A stretch of 64,000 nucleotides of DNA, from positions 3,534,001-3,598,000 of the forward strand of contig NZ_CP065410.1 in the NCBI RefSeq assembly GCF_020544405.1, in the 5' to 3' direction. The notes under the pieces were generated by a model that worked only from the letters and a program-made list of their open reading frames with translations, was not told the origin of the DNA and ran no database searches. Below, piece by piece: positions 8,578-17,255 of the stretch (position 1 is its first letter; each line of letters opens with the position of its first letter). This DNA comes from Pseudomonas sp. IAC-BECa141. GTDB taxonomy: Bacteria; Pseudomonadota; Gammaproteobacteria; Pseudomonadales; Pseudomonadaceae. A program made the translations under genes and the position numbers.

Positions 8578-8834
8578 GCCTTGGCCGCCTCTTTGACCGA
8601 GGCGTTCTGCGCGGCATCGGCCAATGCGCAGACTTGCTGCAGATCCAGACCGCCCGACTGTTCGGCGCGAATCAGCAACCGGCAAATGGCATGGTGATCC
8701 AGGTCGGGATACAGCTCGGCGAGCATGCCGATGCGCATCCAGTGTTCAGCCTGCGCGTTGATCGAACGGCTGAGTGCGTTGCTGGAGATGCGCAGATTCT
8801 CGTGCATGTCCTCTGAAATCTTTACGATGCCCAT
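8574..8834 (-). CDS. ParD-like family protein
   Basis: The 86-residue protein begins MGIVKISEDMHENLRISSNALSRSINAQAEHW. This resembles the ribbon-helix-helix region of ParD-like proteins (PF11903 as I recall), followed by a helical tail. Such proteins look like type II antitoxins, but no ParE-like toxin is present. Its stop overlaps the map start by four bases, so the two are translationally coupled. The upstream region has repeated GTATA elements that could serve in autoregulation. Confidence 0.8.
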   Translation of the reverse strand: MGIVKISEDMHENLRISSNALSRSINAQAEHWMRIGMLAELYPDLDHHAICRLLIRAEQSGGLDLQQVCALADAAQNASVKEAAKA

Positions 8835-8843
8835 GGCAATATC

Positions 8844-8886
8844 CGATACGAATTGTATATGGATCGTATATTAATCGTGTATCGAC
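8844..8886. promoter_or_regulatory. Repeated GTATA/TATAC elements upstream of the ParD-like gene
   Basis: Within 10-50 bases upstream of the ParD-like start there are CGATACGA (8844-8851), TTGTATAT (8853-8860), TCGTATAT (8864-8871) and TCGTGTATCG (8875-8884). ATACGA and TCGTAT form an inverted pair centred near 8857. The AT-rich tract could include the promoter of the parD-like/map operon. Ribbon-helix-helix proteins often bind such repeats in their own promoters, so autoregulation is a reasonable inference. This is part of the 338-base gap between the two divergent operons. Confidence 0.45.
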
Positions 8887-9036
8887 CGGGATTGCAAACG
8901 TTGGTGTCCGGTCGCGCGCGGTGGTCACCGGCCTGTTGCGCTTGTCTCTGCGTTTGTTGAACGCTGAAGACGCCCTTTCAATACTCGATGACGCCTGCGT
9001 ATAAACCCTGCAAGTCACTTCCTTCCCCTCGCTGAT

Positions 9037-9058
9037 TTCGTTCTATCGTTAGATCGAA
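9037..9058. promoter_or_regulatory. Palindrome upstream of the transsulfuration operon
   Basis: Left half TTCGTTCTA and right half TAGATCGAA surround TCGT; TTCG/CGAA and TCTA/TAGA pair perfectly, with one mismatched position in each arm. It lies 115 bases before the cystathionine beta-synthase start and could bind a regulator. No cysteine or methionine regulator gene is near. Apart from this and the GTATA repeats, nothing further was recognised in 8835-9172. Confidence 0.35.
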
Positions 9059-9172
9059 ATGGCAGCATTTACGGCCGTTTAAAGGTTGCGACAGCTCAAG
9101 TCTGGGCCTATGTTGCACGCGAGCTTTTTCCCCGCGAATGGAACGCGATCAACACCACAAAGAGGTGAAGAG

Positions 9173-10549
9173 ATGTCAAAGGATTCACGCCCTGCCGTAC
9201 TTGGGCTGATCGGCAATACGCCGCTGGTAAAAGTCACCCGCTTCGATACCGGTCCCTGCACCCTGTTTCTCAAACTCGAATCACAGAACCCCGGCGGCTC
9301 GATCAAGGACCGCATCGGCCTGGCCATGATCGACGCCGCTGAACGCGACGGTCGCCTGCAACCCGGCGGCACGATTGTCGAGGCCACCGCCGGTAACACC
9401 GGTCTGGGCCTGGCCCTGGTCGGACGCGCCAAAGGCTACCGCGTCGTGCTGGTGGTGCCGGACAAAATGTCCACCGAAAAAGTCCTGCACCTCAAGGCCA
9501 TGGGCGCCGAAGTGCACATCACCCGCTCCGATGTCGGCAAAGGCCATCCCGAGTATTACCAGGATGTCGCCGCGCGTCTGGCCAAAGACATTCCCGGCGC
9601 CTTCTTCGCCGACCAGTTCAACAACCCCGCCAACCCGCTGGCCCACGAGTGCAGCACCGGGCCGGAAATCTGGGCCCAGACCGAGCATGACCTGGACGCC
9701 GTCGTGGTCGGTGTCGGTTCGGCCGGCACGCTGACCGGCCTGACCCGTTTCTTCAAACGCGTACAACCTGATCTGGAAATGGTCCTGGCCGACCCGGTCG
9801 GTTCGGTGATGGCCGAATACAGCCGCAGCAAGCACTTGGGCACCGCCGGATCCTGGGCGGTGGAAGGCATCGGCGAGGACTTCATTCCGTCGATCACCGA
9901 TCTGTCGAGCGTGCGCAGCGCCTACTCGATCAGCGACGAAGAAAGCTTCGATCACGCGCGTCAGCTGTTGAAAGCCGAAGGCATTCTCGGCGGCTCGTCC
10001 ACCGGCACCCTGCTCGCCGCCGCGCTGCGCTACTGCCGCGAACAGACCGAGCCGAAACGCGTGGTCAGCTTCGTTTGCGACACCGGCACCCGCTACCTGT
10101 CGAAGGTCTACAACGACCAGTGGATGACCGATCAGGGCCTGTTGCAGCGCAAACGCTACGGCGACCTGCGCGACCTGATTGCCCGTCGCTTCGAAGACGG
10201 CAAGGTCGTCAGCGTCGGACCGGACGATACGCTGATGACCGCGTTCCAGCGCATGCGCCTGGCAGACGTTTCGCAACTGCCGGTGTTGGTAGATGGCAAG
10301 CAACTGGTCGGCGTGATCGATGAATCGGACATTCTGGTGCGCGTGCACGAAGACGCCTCGCTCTTCAGCAAACCCGTTTCCAGCGCGATGACGGACAAGT
10401 TGCAAACCCTCGCCCCCGGCGCCACGCTGGCTGAACTGGAAACCGTGCTCAGCAGCGGCCTGGTGGCCATCATCGCCGACGCTTCAGGCTTCCACGGCCT
10501 GATCACTCGCGTCGACATGCTCAATCAATTACGGAGATCCCTGGCATGA
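9173..10549 (+). CDS. cbs: cystathionine beta-synthase
   Basis: The start is the ATG after AGAGGTGAAGAG, giving 458 residues. The PLP domain has the Schiff-base lysine in NPGGSIKDR (Lys45) and the substrate loop EATAGNTGLGLAL. GSAGTLTGL and GGSSTGT bind the cofactor phosphate. Two CBS domains occupy about 340-458, the architecture that separates cystathionine beta-synthase from plain cysteine synthases. It condenses homocysteine with serine (or an activated serine). With the overlapping downstream gene it forms the reverse transsulfuration route from methionine to cysteine. Confidence 0.93.
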   Translation: MSKDSRPAVLGLIGNTPLVKVTRFDTGPCTLFLKLESQNPGGSIKDRIGLAMIDAAERDGRLQPGGTIVEATAGNTGLGLALVGRAKGYRVVLVVPDKMSTEKVLHLKAMGAEVHITRSDVGKGHPEYYQDVAARLAKDIPGAFFADQFNNPANPLAHECSTGPEIWAQTEHDLDAVVVGVGSAGTLTGLTRFFKRVQPDLEMVLADPVGSVMAEYSRSKHLGTAGSWAVEGIGEDFIPSITDLSSVRSAYSISDEESFDHARQLLKAEGILGGSSTGTLLAAALRYCREQTEPKRVVSFVCDTGTRYLSKVYNDQWMTDQGLLQRKRYGDLRDLIARRFEDGKVVSVGPDDTLMTAFQRMRLADVSQLPVLVDGKQLVGVIDESDILVRVHEDASLFSKPVSSAMTDKLQTLAPGATLAELETVLSSGLVAIIADASGFHGLITRVDMLNQLRRSLA

Positions 10550-11724
10550 GCCAGCACGACAAGAACGCCCGTCAACAAGGCTTCGCCACCCGCGTGATCC
10601 ACGCCGGGCAAACGCCGGACCCGACCACTGGCGCGCTGATGCCGCCGATCTACGCCAACTCCACCTACCTGCAAGACAGCCCCGGCGTGCACAAGGGTTT
10701 CGACTACGGCCGCTCGCACAACCCGACGCGTTTTGCTCTGGAGCGTTGCGTGGCGGATCTGGAGGGTGGCACCCAGGCGTTTGCCTTCGCTTCCGGGCTG
10801 GCGACGATTTCCACCGTACTCGAACTGATCGACGCCGGCTCGCACATCGTCTCCGGCAATGACCTGTATGGCGGCACGTTCCGCCTGTTCGACAAGGTGC
10901 GCCAGCGCAGTGCGGGGCATCGTTTCAGCTACGTCGATCTGGCCGATCTGTCGGCGTTCGAAGCCTCGCTGCAGGACGACACGCGCATGGTCATGGTCGA
11001 GACCCCGACCAACCCGCTGCTGAGCCTGTCCGACCTCGCCGCCATCGCGCGCATCTGCAAGGCGCGCGGGATCATCTGCGTGGCCGACAACACCTTCGCC
11101 AGTCCATGGATCCAGCGTCCGCTGGAACTGGGTTTCGACATCGTGCTGCACTCGACCACCAAATACCTGAACGGTCACTCCGATGTGATCGGCGGGATCG
11201 CGGTGGTCGGTGACAATCCTGCGCTGGCCGAACGCCTGGGCTTCCTGCAGAACGCCGTTGGCGCCATCTCCGGCCCGTTCGACGCGTTCCTGACTCTGCG
11301 CGGCGTGAAGACCCTGGCACTGCGTATGGAGCGTCATTGCAGCAACGCACTGGAACTGGCGCGCTGGCTGGAGCAACAGCCGCAGGTCAAACGCGTCTAC
11401 TACCCGGGCCTGGAATCTCACCCGCAGCATGAACTGGCCAAGCGTCAGATGCGTGGTTTCGGCGGAATGATTTCACTGGATCTGAACAGTGATCTGGCGG
11501 GCGCCCGGCGCTTCCTGGAGAACGTGCAGATCTTTGCGTTGGCCGAAAGCCTTGGCGGCGTGGAAAGCCTGATTGAGCACCCGGCGATCATGACTCACGC
11601 GACCATCCCCGCAGAAACCCGTGCCAAGCTTGGCATCGGTGACAGCCTGGTGCGTCTGTCGGTGGGCGTCGAGGATATCGAGGACCTGCGTGCGGATCTG
11701 GCGCAGGCGCTGACCAGCATCTAA
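10546..11724 (+). CDS. cystathionine gamma-lyase (PLP-dependent transsulfuration enzyme)
   Basis: The 392-residue Cys/Met-metabolism enzyme has the PLP lysine motif LHSTTKYLNGHSDVIGG. It also has YGRSHNPTRFALERCVADLEGG, ASGLATISTV and the closing LVRLSVGVEDIEDL. It should split cystathionine into cysteine, 2-oxobutyrate and ammonia; cystathionine gamma-synthase or methionine gamma-lyase are weaker alternatives. The ATG overlaps the stop of the beta-synthase gene (ATGA), which supports the gamma-lyase reading. A rho-independent terminator follows at once. Confidence 0.9.
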   Translation: MSQHDKNARQQGFATRVIHAGQTPDPTTGALMPPIYANSTYLQDSPGVHKGFDYGRSHNPTRFALERCVADLEGGTQAFAFASGLATISTVLELIDAGSHIVSGNDLYGGTFRLFDKVRQRSAGHRFSYVDLADLSAFEASLQDDTRMVMVETPTNPLLSLSDLAAIARICKARGIICVADNTFASPWIQRPLELGFDIVLHSTTKYLNGHSDVIGGIAVVGDNPALAERLGFLQNAVGAISGPFDAFLTLRGVKTLALRMERHCSNALELARWLEQQPQVKRVYYPGLESHPQHELAKRQMRGFGGMISLDLNSDLAGARRFLENVQIFALAESLGGVESLIEHPAIMTHATIPAETRAKLGIGDSLVRLSVGVEDIEDLRADLAQALTSI

Positions 11725-11738
11725 AGCCCGAAAACGTC

Positions 11739-11764
11739 AAAGCCCGCACGAGGCGGGCTTTGGT
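11739..11764 (+). terminator. Rho-independent terminator of the cbs operon
   Basis: AAAGCCCGC and GCGGGCTTT form the stem around ACGAG, directly after the gamma-lyase gene. The T-run is short (TTTGGTGTT). Confidence 0.8.
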
Positions 11765-12278
11765 GTTCGAGTAGGCGGCCAGTGCTGGTCTCTGGCTTAC
11801 GAGGTTTCTCAGGACTCCCACAGTACAGGCAATGTGCTCTGCTGCTTCACACGGCATAAGGGCTGGAACCCAGCGCGGGGTTCTTTCTAACCGTGTACCC
11901 TTCGGAACGCGCCCAACGCTTCCTCGCTATCCGCTTGCGCATCAGTCTGCGTCTTCGCCTACATGCTTGAGCCTAGCAAACACGCTGCATTGCGCTACGC
12001 GGTTTTTAGACTGATTGTTTTCTAGCGCTGCCCTGCAAGGAAGTTAACCGACTATCGCTTTCACGGCCCGTAAGCCTGCCTCCCGCCAAGGGCGAACTAT
12101 ACTTTTCAGCTGGCTGTCCAGATTTCCTGTAAACCATCGACACCCGTGCACCCTGCGGTGCCCTGTGCCACTCACCAATCTGGTTGACCCCGGGCCGACG
12201 AGCCTTCCGTCAATGATCAAAGATCGAATGACGGATAAAGCTCGGTTGCTGTGTGGCTGATGGGGCGTGGAGAAAATC
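11765..12278. other. Intergenic region, no gene recognised
   Basis: About 510 bases without a convincing reading frame. Short open frames here lack codon bias and ribosome sites. Visible structures are AACCCAGCGCGGGGTT (about 11869-11884) and a 7-bp inverted repeat, TCCGTCA at 12206-12212 with TGACGGA at 12229-12235, about 45 bases before the repeat-protein start. The latter could be an operator or leader hairpin. The segment is less GC-rich than flanking genes and could hold an untranslated leader or a small RNA. Confidence 0.4.
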
Positions 12279-12965
12279 ATGAAGCACACGCTTTGGCCGG
12301 GCCTCGTCCTGGCAGTTGCGGCAACGGTGGCAGTGCCCAATGTCTGGGCTGCGAAGGCGCAGGCATTGGCGTCGGATGGGGCGGATCATGTGGGGGCGGG
12401 GGCGGTGGCTTCCGATGGATCGGATCATGTTGGCGCAGGTGCCGTTGCCTCTGATGGTTCCGATCACGTTGGCGCGGGCGCCGTTGCTTCTGACGGCGCG
12501 GATCACGTCGGCGCAGGTGCCGTTGCTTCTGACGGCGCAGATCACGTTGGCGCAGGCGCTGTCGCCTCTGACGGCGCGGACCACGTCGGCGCAGGTGCCG
12601 TTGCTTCTGACGGCGCGGATCATGTCGGCGCAGGTGCCGTTGCTTCTGATGGCGCGGATCATGTCGGTGCAGGTGCCGTTGCCTCTGACGGCGCGGATCA
12701 CGTCGGTGCAGGTGCCGTTGCTTCTGATGGCGCGGACCACGTCGGCGCAGGTGCCGTTGCTTCTGATGGCGCGGATCACGTCGGCGCAGGTGCCGTTGCC
12801 TCTGACGGCGCGGATCATGTCGGTGCAGGCGCGCTCGCCGCCGATGGCGCAGACAAGGTCGGTGCCAGCCGACTCGCCTACTCCCGCGCAGGCGTCGGTT
12901 CGGACCAGGTGGCTTCCGCCCTCATGAGCGGCAGCTATTCCGACCAGTTCAACAGCCCTCAATAA
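12279..12965 (+). CDS. secreted tandem-repeat protein (13-residue ASDGADHVGAGAV repeats)
   Basis: The start is the ATG after GGAGAAAATC, giving 228 residues. A Sec signal peptide (MKHTLWPGLVLAVAATVAV..VWA) is followed by thirteen tandem 13-residue units. Eleven are ASDG(A/S)DHVGAGAV, the twelfth ends in AL and the last is AADGADKVGASRL. A 29-residue tail ends in SYSDQFNSPQ. There are no cysteines. DG-rich repeats can form beta-solenoids or bind calcium, but no function is known to me. I have a vague memory of pseudomonad proteins with DGS/DGA repeats labelled phage infection protein, which I cannot verify. It is flanked by hairpins and stands alone. Confidence 0.78.
   Translation: MKHTLWPGLVLAVAATVAVPNVWAAKAQALASDGADHVGAGAVASDGSDHVGAGAVASDGSDHVGAGAVASDGADHVGAGAVASDGADHVGAGAVASDGADHVGAGAVASDGADHVGAGAVASDGADHVGAGAVASDGADHVGAGAVASDGADHVGAGAVASDGADHVGAGAVASDGADHVGAGALAADGADKVGASRLAYSRAGVGSDQVASALMSGSYSDQFNSPQ
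12369..12875 (+). repeat. Tandem 39-bp coding repeat, 13 units
   Basis: Thirteen in-frame 39-base units encode the 13-residue repeat. Central units are almost identical and differ mainly at third positions (GAC/GAT, GCG/GCA, GTT/GTC). The first three and last two units are more diverged, the usual signature of homogenisation from the centre. Copy number probably varies between strains. The periodicity also keeps the opposite strand open. Confidence 0.95.
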
Positions 12966-12973
12966 CCGCTATC

Positions 12974-13002
12974 GGCGCAACCAGCCTGCCGCTGGTTGCG
13001 CC
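12974..13002 (+). terminator. Hairpin after the repeat-protein gene
   Basis: GGCGCAACCAGC and GCTGGTTGCGCC form a perfect 12-bp stem, 8 bases after the stop. There is no T-run, so it is a transcript-end or stability hairpin rather than a classical terminator. A separate perfect palindrome, TAGCACATTTGTGCTA, follows at 13007-13022 and could belong to the promoter of the next gene. Confidence 0.6.
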
Positions 13003-13145
13003 GCACTAGCACATTTGTGCTAATCGACCACCCCGTTCCCTGGCGTTATATTCCCTCGCAACCCCCGACACTCCCCAACATTGCCGCTGCGCAGTGCGCG
13101 GGATCGTTGTGCCTGGAAAAACAACAACACCAAGGAAGAAACACC

Positions 13146-13460
13146 ATGAAACTACACGCCAGCCTCGCCAGGATCACAGTCCTCGGTGCCCTGCTTCTCG
13201 GCGCCAGCGGTTGCCAGACCGCCAAACCCACTGAAGACAGCATGCGCGAACGCGCCCAGACCGTCATCGGCCAACCGGTCACCAGGATCGGCAACATCCG
13301 CAACGACAGCACGCTGACCTACTACACCGCCTACACCGCCGCCGGCGAATACAACTGCGAGTTGCCCAGTGGCGCGATCATCGCGGTGGCCAGCATGGGC
13401 ATCATGACACCTCCGCTGTCCTGCCTGCCCAAAGGTGCGTCGCCGATTCCGTACCAGTAA
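13146..13460 (+). CDS. small putative lipoprotein
   Basis: The 104-residue product has an AAGGAAG ribosome site and a lipoprotein signal sequence ending in the lipobox LLGASGC, so Cys23 should be lipidated. The mature part is small and polar, with three further cysteines-or-prolines patches including YNCELPSG and PLSCLPKG; the two cysteines could form a disulfide. Residues 35-60 (MRERAQTVIGQPVTRI) recall envelope-associated lipoproteins of unknown role. No catalytic motif was seen. The next gene is another lipoprotein in the same direction, 60 bases on. Confidence 0.78.
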   Translation: MKLHASLARITVLGALLLGASGCQTAKPTEDSMRERAQTVIGQPVTRIGNIRNDSTLTYYTAYTAAGEYNCELPSGAIIAVASMGIMTPPLSCLPKGASPIPYQ

Positions 13461-13520
13461 TCCGGCGCAGAAAAACCGTCTTAGTGCCTCCTCTCACCCG
13501 GTAAAGGATTCCGCTCGATC

Positions 13521-13829
13521 ATGAAAACACTCATCGCCAGCCTCACCCTCGCGGCCTTAGCGCTCACCGGCTGCGCCACCCCCAAACAATGGGAAGCCAC
13601 CGGCGGCAGCAAGACCGACGGCGTTGTCCAGGTTTCCTATGAACTGGGCCAGTTCGAAAGCGGGCAAACCTCCGCCGCTCAAGGGTTGGCCGCAGCTGAA
13701 GGCCGTTGCAAGGTCTGGGGCTACAAGAGCGCCGAAGTCTCAGGCTCGGAGAAAAACATCTGCCGCACCATGGGCCAGTACAACTGCCTGCAAACCACCA
13801 TCACGCAGGACTATCTGTGTAAGCGCTGA
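13521..13829 (+). CDS. YecR-like lipoprotein
   Basis: The 102-residue product has a signal sequence with lipobox LALTGC (Cys18). The mature part has CATPKQWEATGGSKTDGVVQ, VSYELGQFE and a C-terminal set of cysteines (GRCKVWGY, KNICRTMGQYNC, DYLCKR) matching the YecR family. E. coli yecR is part of the flagellar regulon, but its function is unknown. The last 29 bases overlap the 3' end of the convergent histidine kinase gene. Confidence 0.8.
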   Translation: MKTLIASLTLAALALTGCATPKQWEATGGSKTDGVVQVSYELGQFESGQTSAAQGLAAAEGRCKVWGYKSAEVSGSEKNICRTMGQYNCLQTTITQDYLCKR

Positions 13830-15438
13830 CAGCTTCGGTCTGCCGGTCGCGCAGCGCACGCAAGGTCGCGCGCAGCTCGGCCGGGCGTACCGGCTTGGAC
13901 AGAATGGCGATCTGCCGATCATGCAGGGCCGCCTGGATTTTTTCGATGTCATGCCCGGTGATGATCATGGCCGGTACCGCATGACCCCGCTGACGACGAA
14001 CCTCATCAATGCACTCGATGCCGGTGCTGTGGGAGCCGAGGTCATAGTCGGCAACGATGATGTCGCAGTCCGTGACCAGCCCCTGCCCGCTCAGCTCGGC
14101 CTGCACGACGCAGCCCCAACGCTCGAGCAACGCTGAAGTCGCCAGCAGAACGTTGCGATCATCCTCCACCAGACACACCTTCAACCCCGTCAGCAACCCG
14201 ATTTGCCGAGGCTCCTCTCGATTGACCGGCATCTGCGGCGGCGCCAGCGGCAGCCCATGCAAGGTCACCGCCGTGCCATGCCCCAGCCGTGAGCGGATCG
14301 CGACATCGACACCGATCAACTGCCCCAGACGCCGGACAATCGACAGCCCCAGGCCCACGCCTTCAACGTCTTTGTCACGCAGCTGGCGAACCCGATAAAA
14401 CTCTTCGAACACCTTGGGCAAATGCTCTTCGGCGATCCCGTTGCCGCGGTCATAGATCGAGATGGCCAGTCCCGCGCCGCGCTTGCGCACACCGATCAGC
14501 ACCGGCCGGTGTGCACCGTATTTGAAGCAGTTGGAGAGCACATTCTGGACCATGGTCGCGAGCAACGCCGGATCGGTACGCACCCAATGTTCACAGCGCC
14601 GCAAGCGTAACTCCACACCCGCCCAACGTGCGGCTTCGGCGTTCTGGCGGATCAGATCCGCCAGCCACTCGCCCAGTTCAAGCGTCTGCAGGCGGGGCAG
14701 AATCCGCCCGTTATCGAGGGTATAGAGATCGAGAATCGAGCGAAACAGCTGCGACACGTTGAGCAGCGAACGGTCGATGCTGTCCACCAGCCGCCGCTCC
14801 TCTTCGCCCAGCCGCGACTCACGCAGACACGCGGTAAACAACCCAATGGAGTGGATCGGCTGACGCAGGTCATGACTGGCCTGGGCCAGGAAACGCGATT
14901 TTTCCAGATTGGCAGCCACCGCCTCTTCCGATGCCTTGCGCGTGCGCTCCAGCAGCAGGTGCGCATACACCGGAATCACCGTGCTGGTGATCATCAGCAT
15001 CAACACCATGAACGGTTGCGCTTGCCAGTACGGCGTCAATCGATAGACCGCCAACAGCGCGAGCAATGCCAGCACCGTGGCGATCGCCAGGTAGCGCGAG
15101 CCGTAACGCATGCCGTTGCCGAGATTGACCCAGACCATGACGGCGTAGATGGGCAGCGCTGCCTCGCCGCCGACCACCAGCCCGAAACTGGTGCCGGTGT
15201 AATCGTGGAGCATGCCGAAAATACGCCGCGCCGGATAATGCCCCGGCCAGCGCACGATGGCCTGGCGCAGCACAACGGAGGCCAGCAAAAACAGGGCAAT
15301 GTAGGTGACCACCGGCAGGTAAGTATCGAAGCGCTGGCCCGGCAGGAAACCGAGCACGGCCATGTAAACCAGCGCGATGCTGGCGATGATGATGCGCAGA
15401 TTGGCCTGGTCGAGCTCGGTGTTCTTTTCGAACTTCAT
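13801..15438 (-). CDS. hybrid sensor histidine kinase with C-terminal receiver domain
   Basis: The start chosen (MKFEKNTELDQ) has an AAGGACG ribosome site and gives 545 residues. An N-terminal membrane region of about five or six helices (residues 15-165) lacks a large periplasmic domain. The dimerisation helix has the phosphorylated histidine in ASHDLRQPIHS (His189). The ATPase has NVLSNCFKYG, DRGNGI and VGLGLSI. A receiver domain from about residue 425 carries VCLVEDD, the acceptor aspartate in IIVADYDLG, and a KPVRP lysine. It is divergent from the LuxR-type regulator at 15552, its likely partner. The signal is unknown. Confidence 0.92.
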   Translation of the reverse strand: MKFEKNTELDQANLRIIIASIALVYMAVLGFLPGQRFDTYLPVVTYIALFLLASVVLRQAIVRWPGHYPARRIFGMLHDYTGTSFGLVVGGEAALPIYAVMVWVNLGNGMRYGSRYLAIATVLALLALLAVYRLTPYWQAQPFMVLMLMITSTVIPVYAHLLLERTRKASEEAVAANLEKSRFLAQASHDLRQPIHSIGLFTACLRESRLGEEERRLVDSIDRSLLNVSQLFRSILDLYTLDNGRILPRLQTLELGEWLADLIRQNAEAARWAGVELRLRRCEHWVRTDPALLATMVQNVLSNCFKYGAHRPVLIGVRKRGAGLAISIYDRGNGIAEEHLPKVFEEFYRVRQLRDKDVEGVGLGLSIVRRLGQLIGVDVAIRSRLGHGTAVTLHGLPLAPPQMPVNREEPRQIGLLTGLKVCLVEDDRNVLLATSALLERWGCVVQAELSGQGLVTDCDIIVADYDLGSHSTGIECIDEVRRQRGHAVPAMIITGHDIEKIQAALHDRQIAILSKPVRPAELRATLRALRDRQTEAVSAYTDSPA

Positions 15439-15551
15439 GGCGGAACGTCCTTGTGCGGCAGTCGTCATAACAGCACGAATCAACAGGCAAACCCTTCGCC
15501 CGGTGCTAAGGTGCATGCCGTGAGAAATGCTGACCCAGGGAGGGTTTTGCC

Positions 15552-16157
15552 ATGGCGTGCCGAATCATCATAGCCGACGATCACCCGTTGTTTCGCGAAG
15601 CGCTGCTGCGCACTGTCCAGCGTTTGCTGCCCGACGCCCTGATCGAAGAAGCCGGCGACCTCGACACCGTGCTCGCCCTGCTGCCGGCCGGCGATGAGCC
15701 CGACACCTTGATCCTCGACCTGCGTTTTCCCGGACTGACCTGTGTCAGCCAGCTCGCGGAACTGCGTCGGCGCCTGCCGAGAACCACGCTGATCGTGGTG
15801 TCGATGGTCGATGACGAAGTGCTGATCGGCGAAGTCATGGCCGCCGGTATCGATGGTTTTATCGGCAAGAACATCGCCCCGGACGAGATCGGTCAGGCAA
15901 TCCGGGCGATTCGTGAAGGTGAGGTTCTGGTGAAATTCGCCCCGTCCGGCCTGCTGCCGCTGGACACCGGCACCGCCCTCACCCCGCGTCAGCAAGAGGT
16001 ATTAAGGCTGATCGCCCAGGGCAAAACCAACAAGGAAATCGCCCGTGAACTGGACATTTCGCCGTTCACGGTGCGGATTCATGTGTCGTCGTTGTTGCGG
16101 GTGCTCAACGTGCCGTCGCGGGCAGCGGCGGCAGTCAAGTATTCCGGAACGGGTTAG
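15552..16157 (+). CDS. LuxR/NarL-family response regulator
   Basis: The 201-residue protein has a receiver domain ([15 protein letters not shown]; acceptor Asp56 in [18 protein letters not shown] lysine). A LuxR-type helix-turn-helix follows, from [21 protein letters not shown] through [11 protein letters not shown]. It should activate transcription when phosphorylated by the divergent hybrid kinase. It begins 113 bases from the kinase start on the other strand. Its target genes cannot be told from the sequence. Confidence 0.93.
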   Translation: MACRIIIADDHPLFREALLRTVQRLLPDALIEEAGDLDTVLALLPAGDEPDTLILDLRFPGLTCVSQLAELRRRLPRTTLIVVSMVDDEVLIGEVMAAGIDGFIGKNIAPDEIGQAIRAIREGEVLVKFAPSGLLPLDTGTALTPRQQEVLRLIAQGKTNKEIARELDISPFTVRIHVSSLLRVLNVPSRAAAAVKYSGTG

Positions 16158-16172
16158 CGTCAGAAGCCTGGA

Positions 16173-17171
16173 TCAAGGATCGACCTGGGCCATCAGTTCA
16201 GGCACCGATTCCTGGCGTTTCGCATAGCGCTGCGCCAGCACCGCACAAACCATCAATTGAATCTGATGGAACAGCATCAGCGGCAGAATCAGCACACCGA
16301 TCGCACTCCCGGCAAACAACACCTGCGCCATCGGCACACCGGTGGCCAGGCTTTTCTTCGAGCCGCAGAACAGGATGGTGATGCGGTCTTCCTGACTGAA
16401 ACCAAATGTCCTGCCCAGCAGCGTGGACGCCAACAGCACCAGCGCCAGCAGAATGCAACAGACCACTACCAGCCCCAGCAGGTCGATCACCGGAATCTGG
16501 TGCCAGATACCCTCGTTCACCGCCTCGCTGAACGCGCCGTAGACCACCAGCAGAATCGAGCCTTGATCGACGAATTTCAGCCAGTTCTTGTTGCGACCGA
16601 CCCAGGCGCCGATCCAGCGACGAGCGATCTGACCGGCGATGAACGGCAGCAGCAGTTGCACACTGATTTTCACGATCGCGTCGAGGGTCGAGCCGCCGTC
16701 GCCGTGGACGTTGAGCAGCAGCGTCACCAGCAGCGGCGTGAGGAAAATCCCGAACAGACTGGACGCCGCCGCACTGCAGATCGCCGCCGGAATATTACCC
16801 CGCGCCAGCGAAGTGAAGGCAATCGCCGACTGCACCGTGGCCGGCAGCGCACACAGGTAAAGCATGCCCATGTACAGCTGATCACCGATCAGCGGTGACA
16901 ACAGCGGCTTGAGCGCCAGACCCAGTAGCGGGAACAGGACAAAAGTCAGACCGAACACCAGCAAATGCAGGCGCCAGTGGCCGGCGCCGGCGATGATCGA
17001 TTCCCGCGACAGCTTGGCGCCGTGCAGGAAAAACAGCAGCGCAATCGCAATGTTGGTCAGCCAGCCGAAACCGGTCGCGACCTGGCCGCTGGCGGGCAGG
17101 AAGCTGGCCAGCAGCACCACGCCGATCAGGGTCAGGGTGAAGTTGTCGGGCAAAAAGCGTGGGCGCGTCAT
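16173..17171 (-). CDS. bile acid:sodium symporter-like membrane protein (SBF-like, YfeH type)
   Basis: The 332-residue protein has about nine or ten hydrophobic helices and begins MTRPRFLPDNFTLTLIGVVLLA. The family motifs include FFLHGAKLSRESI, LYLCALPATVQSAIAFTSLARGN and FCGSKKSLATGVPMA, which form the crossover region of BASS-type transporters. Substrates of the YfeH branch are not established; organic anions are likely. It converges on the response regulator gene with a 15-base gap. Confidence 0.88.
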   Translation of the reverse strand: MTRPRFLPDNFTLTLIGVVLLASFLPASGQVATGFGWLTNIAIALLFFLHGAKLSRESIIAGAGHWRLHLLVFGLTFVLFPLLGLALKPLLSPLIGDQLYMGMLYLCALPATVQSAIAFTSLARGNIPAAICSAAASSLFGIFLTPLLVTLLLNVHGDGGSTLDAIVKISVQLLLPFIAGQIARRWIGAWVGRNKNWLKFVDQGSILLVVYGAFSEAVNEGIWHQIPVIDLLGLVVVCCILLALVLLASTLLGRTFGFSQEDRITILFCGSKKSLATGVPMAQVLFAGSAIGVLILPLMLFHQIQLMVCAVLAQRYAKRQESVPELMAQVDP

Positions 17172-17255
17172 GGTTTGTTCATCCGGGGGTTGCCAGTACG
17201 TGGAAGCGACTCTAACGTGACTGGAAATTACCGACTAACGCCGAAGAACCCACAG

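Noticed and set aside
12210..12962. A 250-codon minus-strand frame opposite the tandem-repeat gene
   Set aside because: Its repeats simply mirror the 39-bp periodicity. The plus frame has a signal peptide, a ribosome site and an end just before a hairpin.
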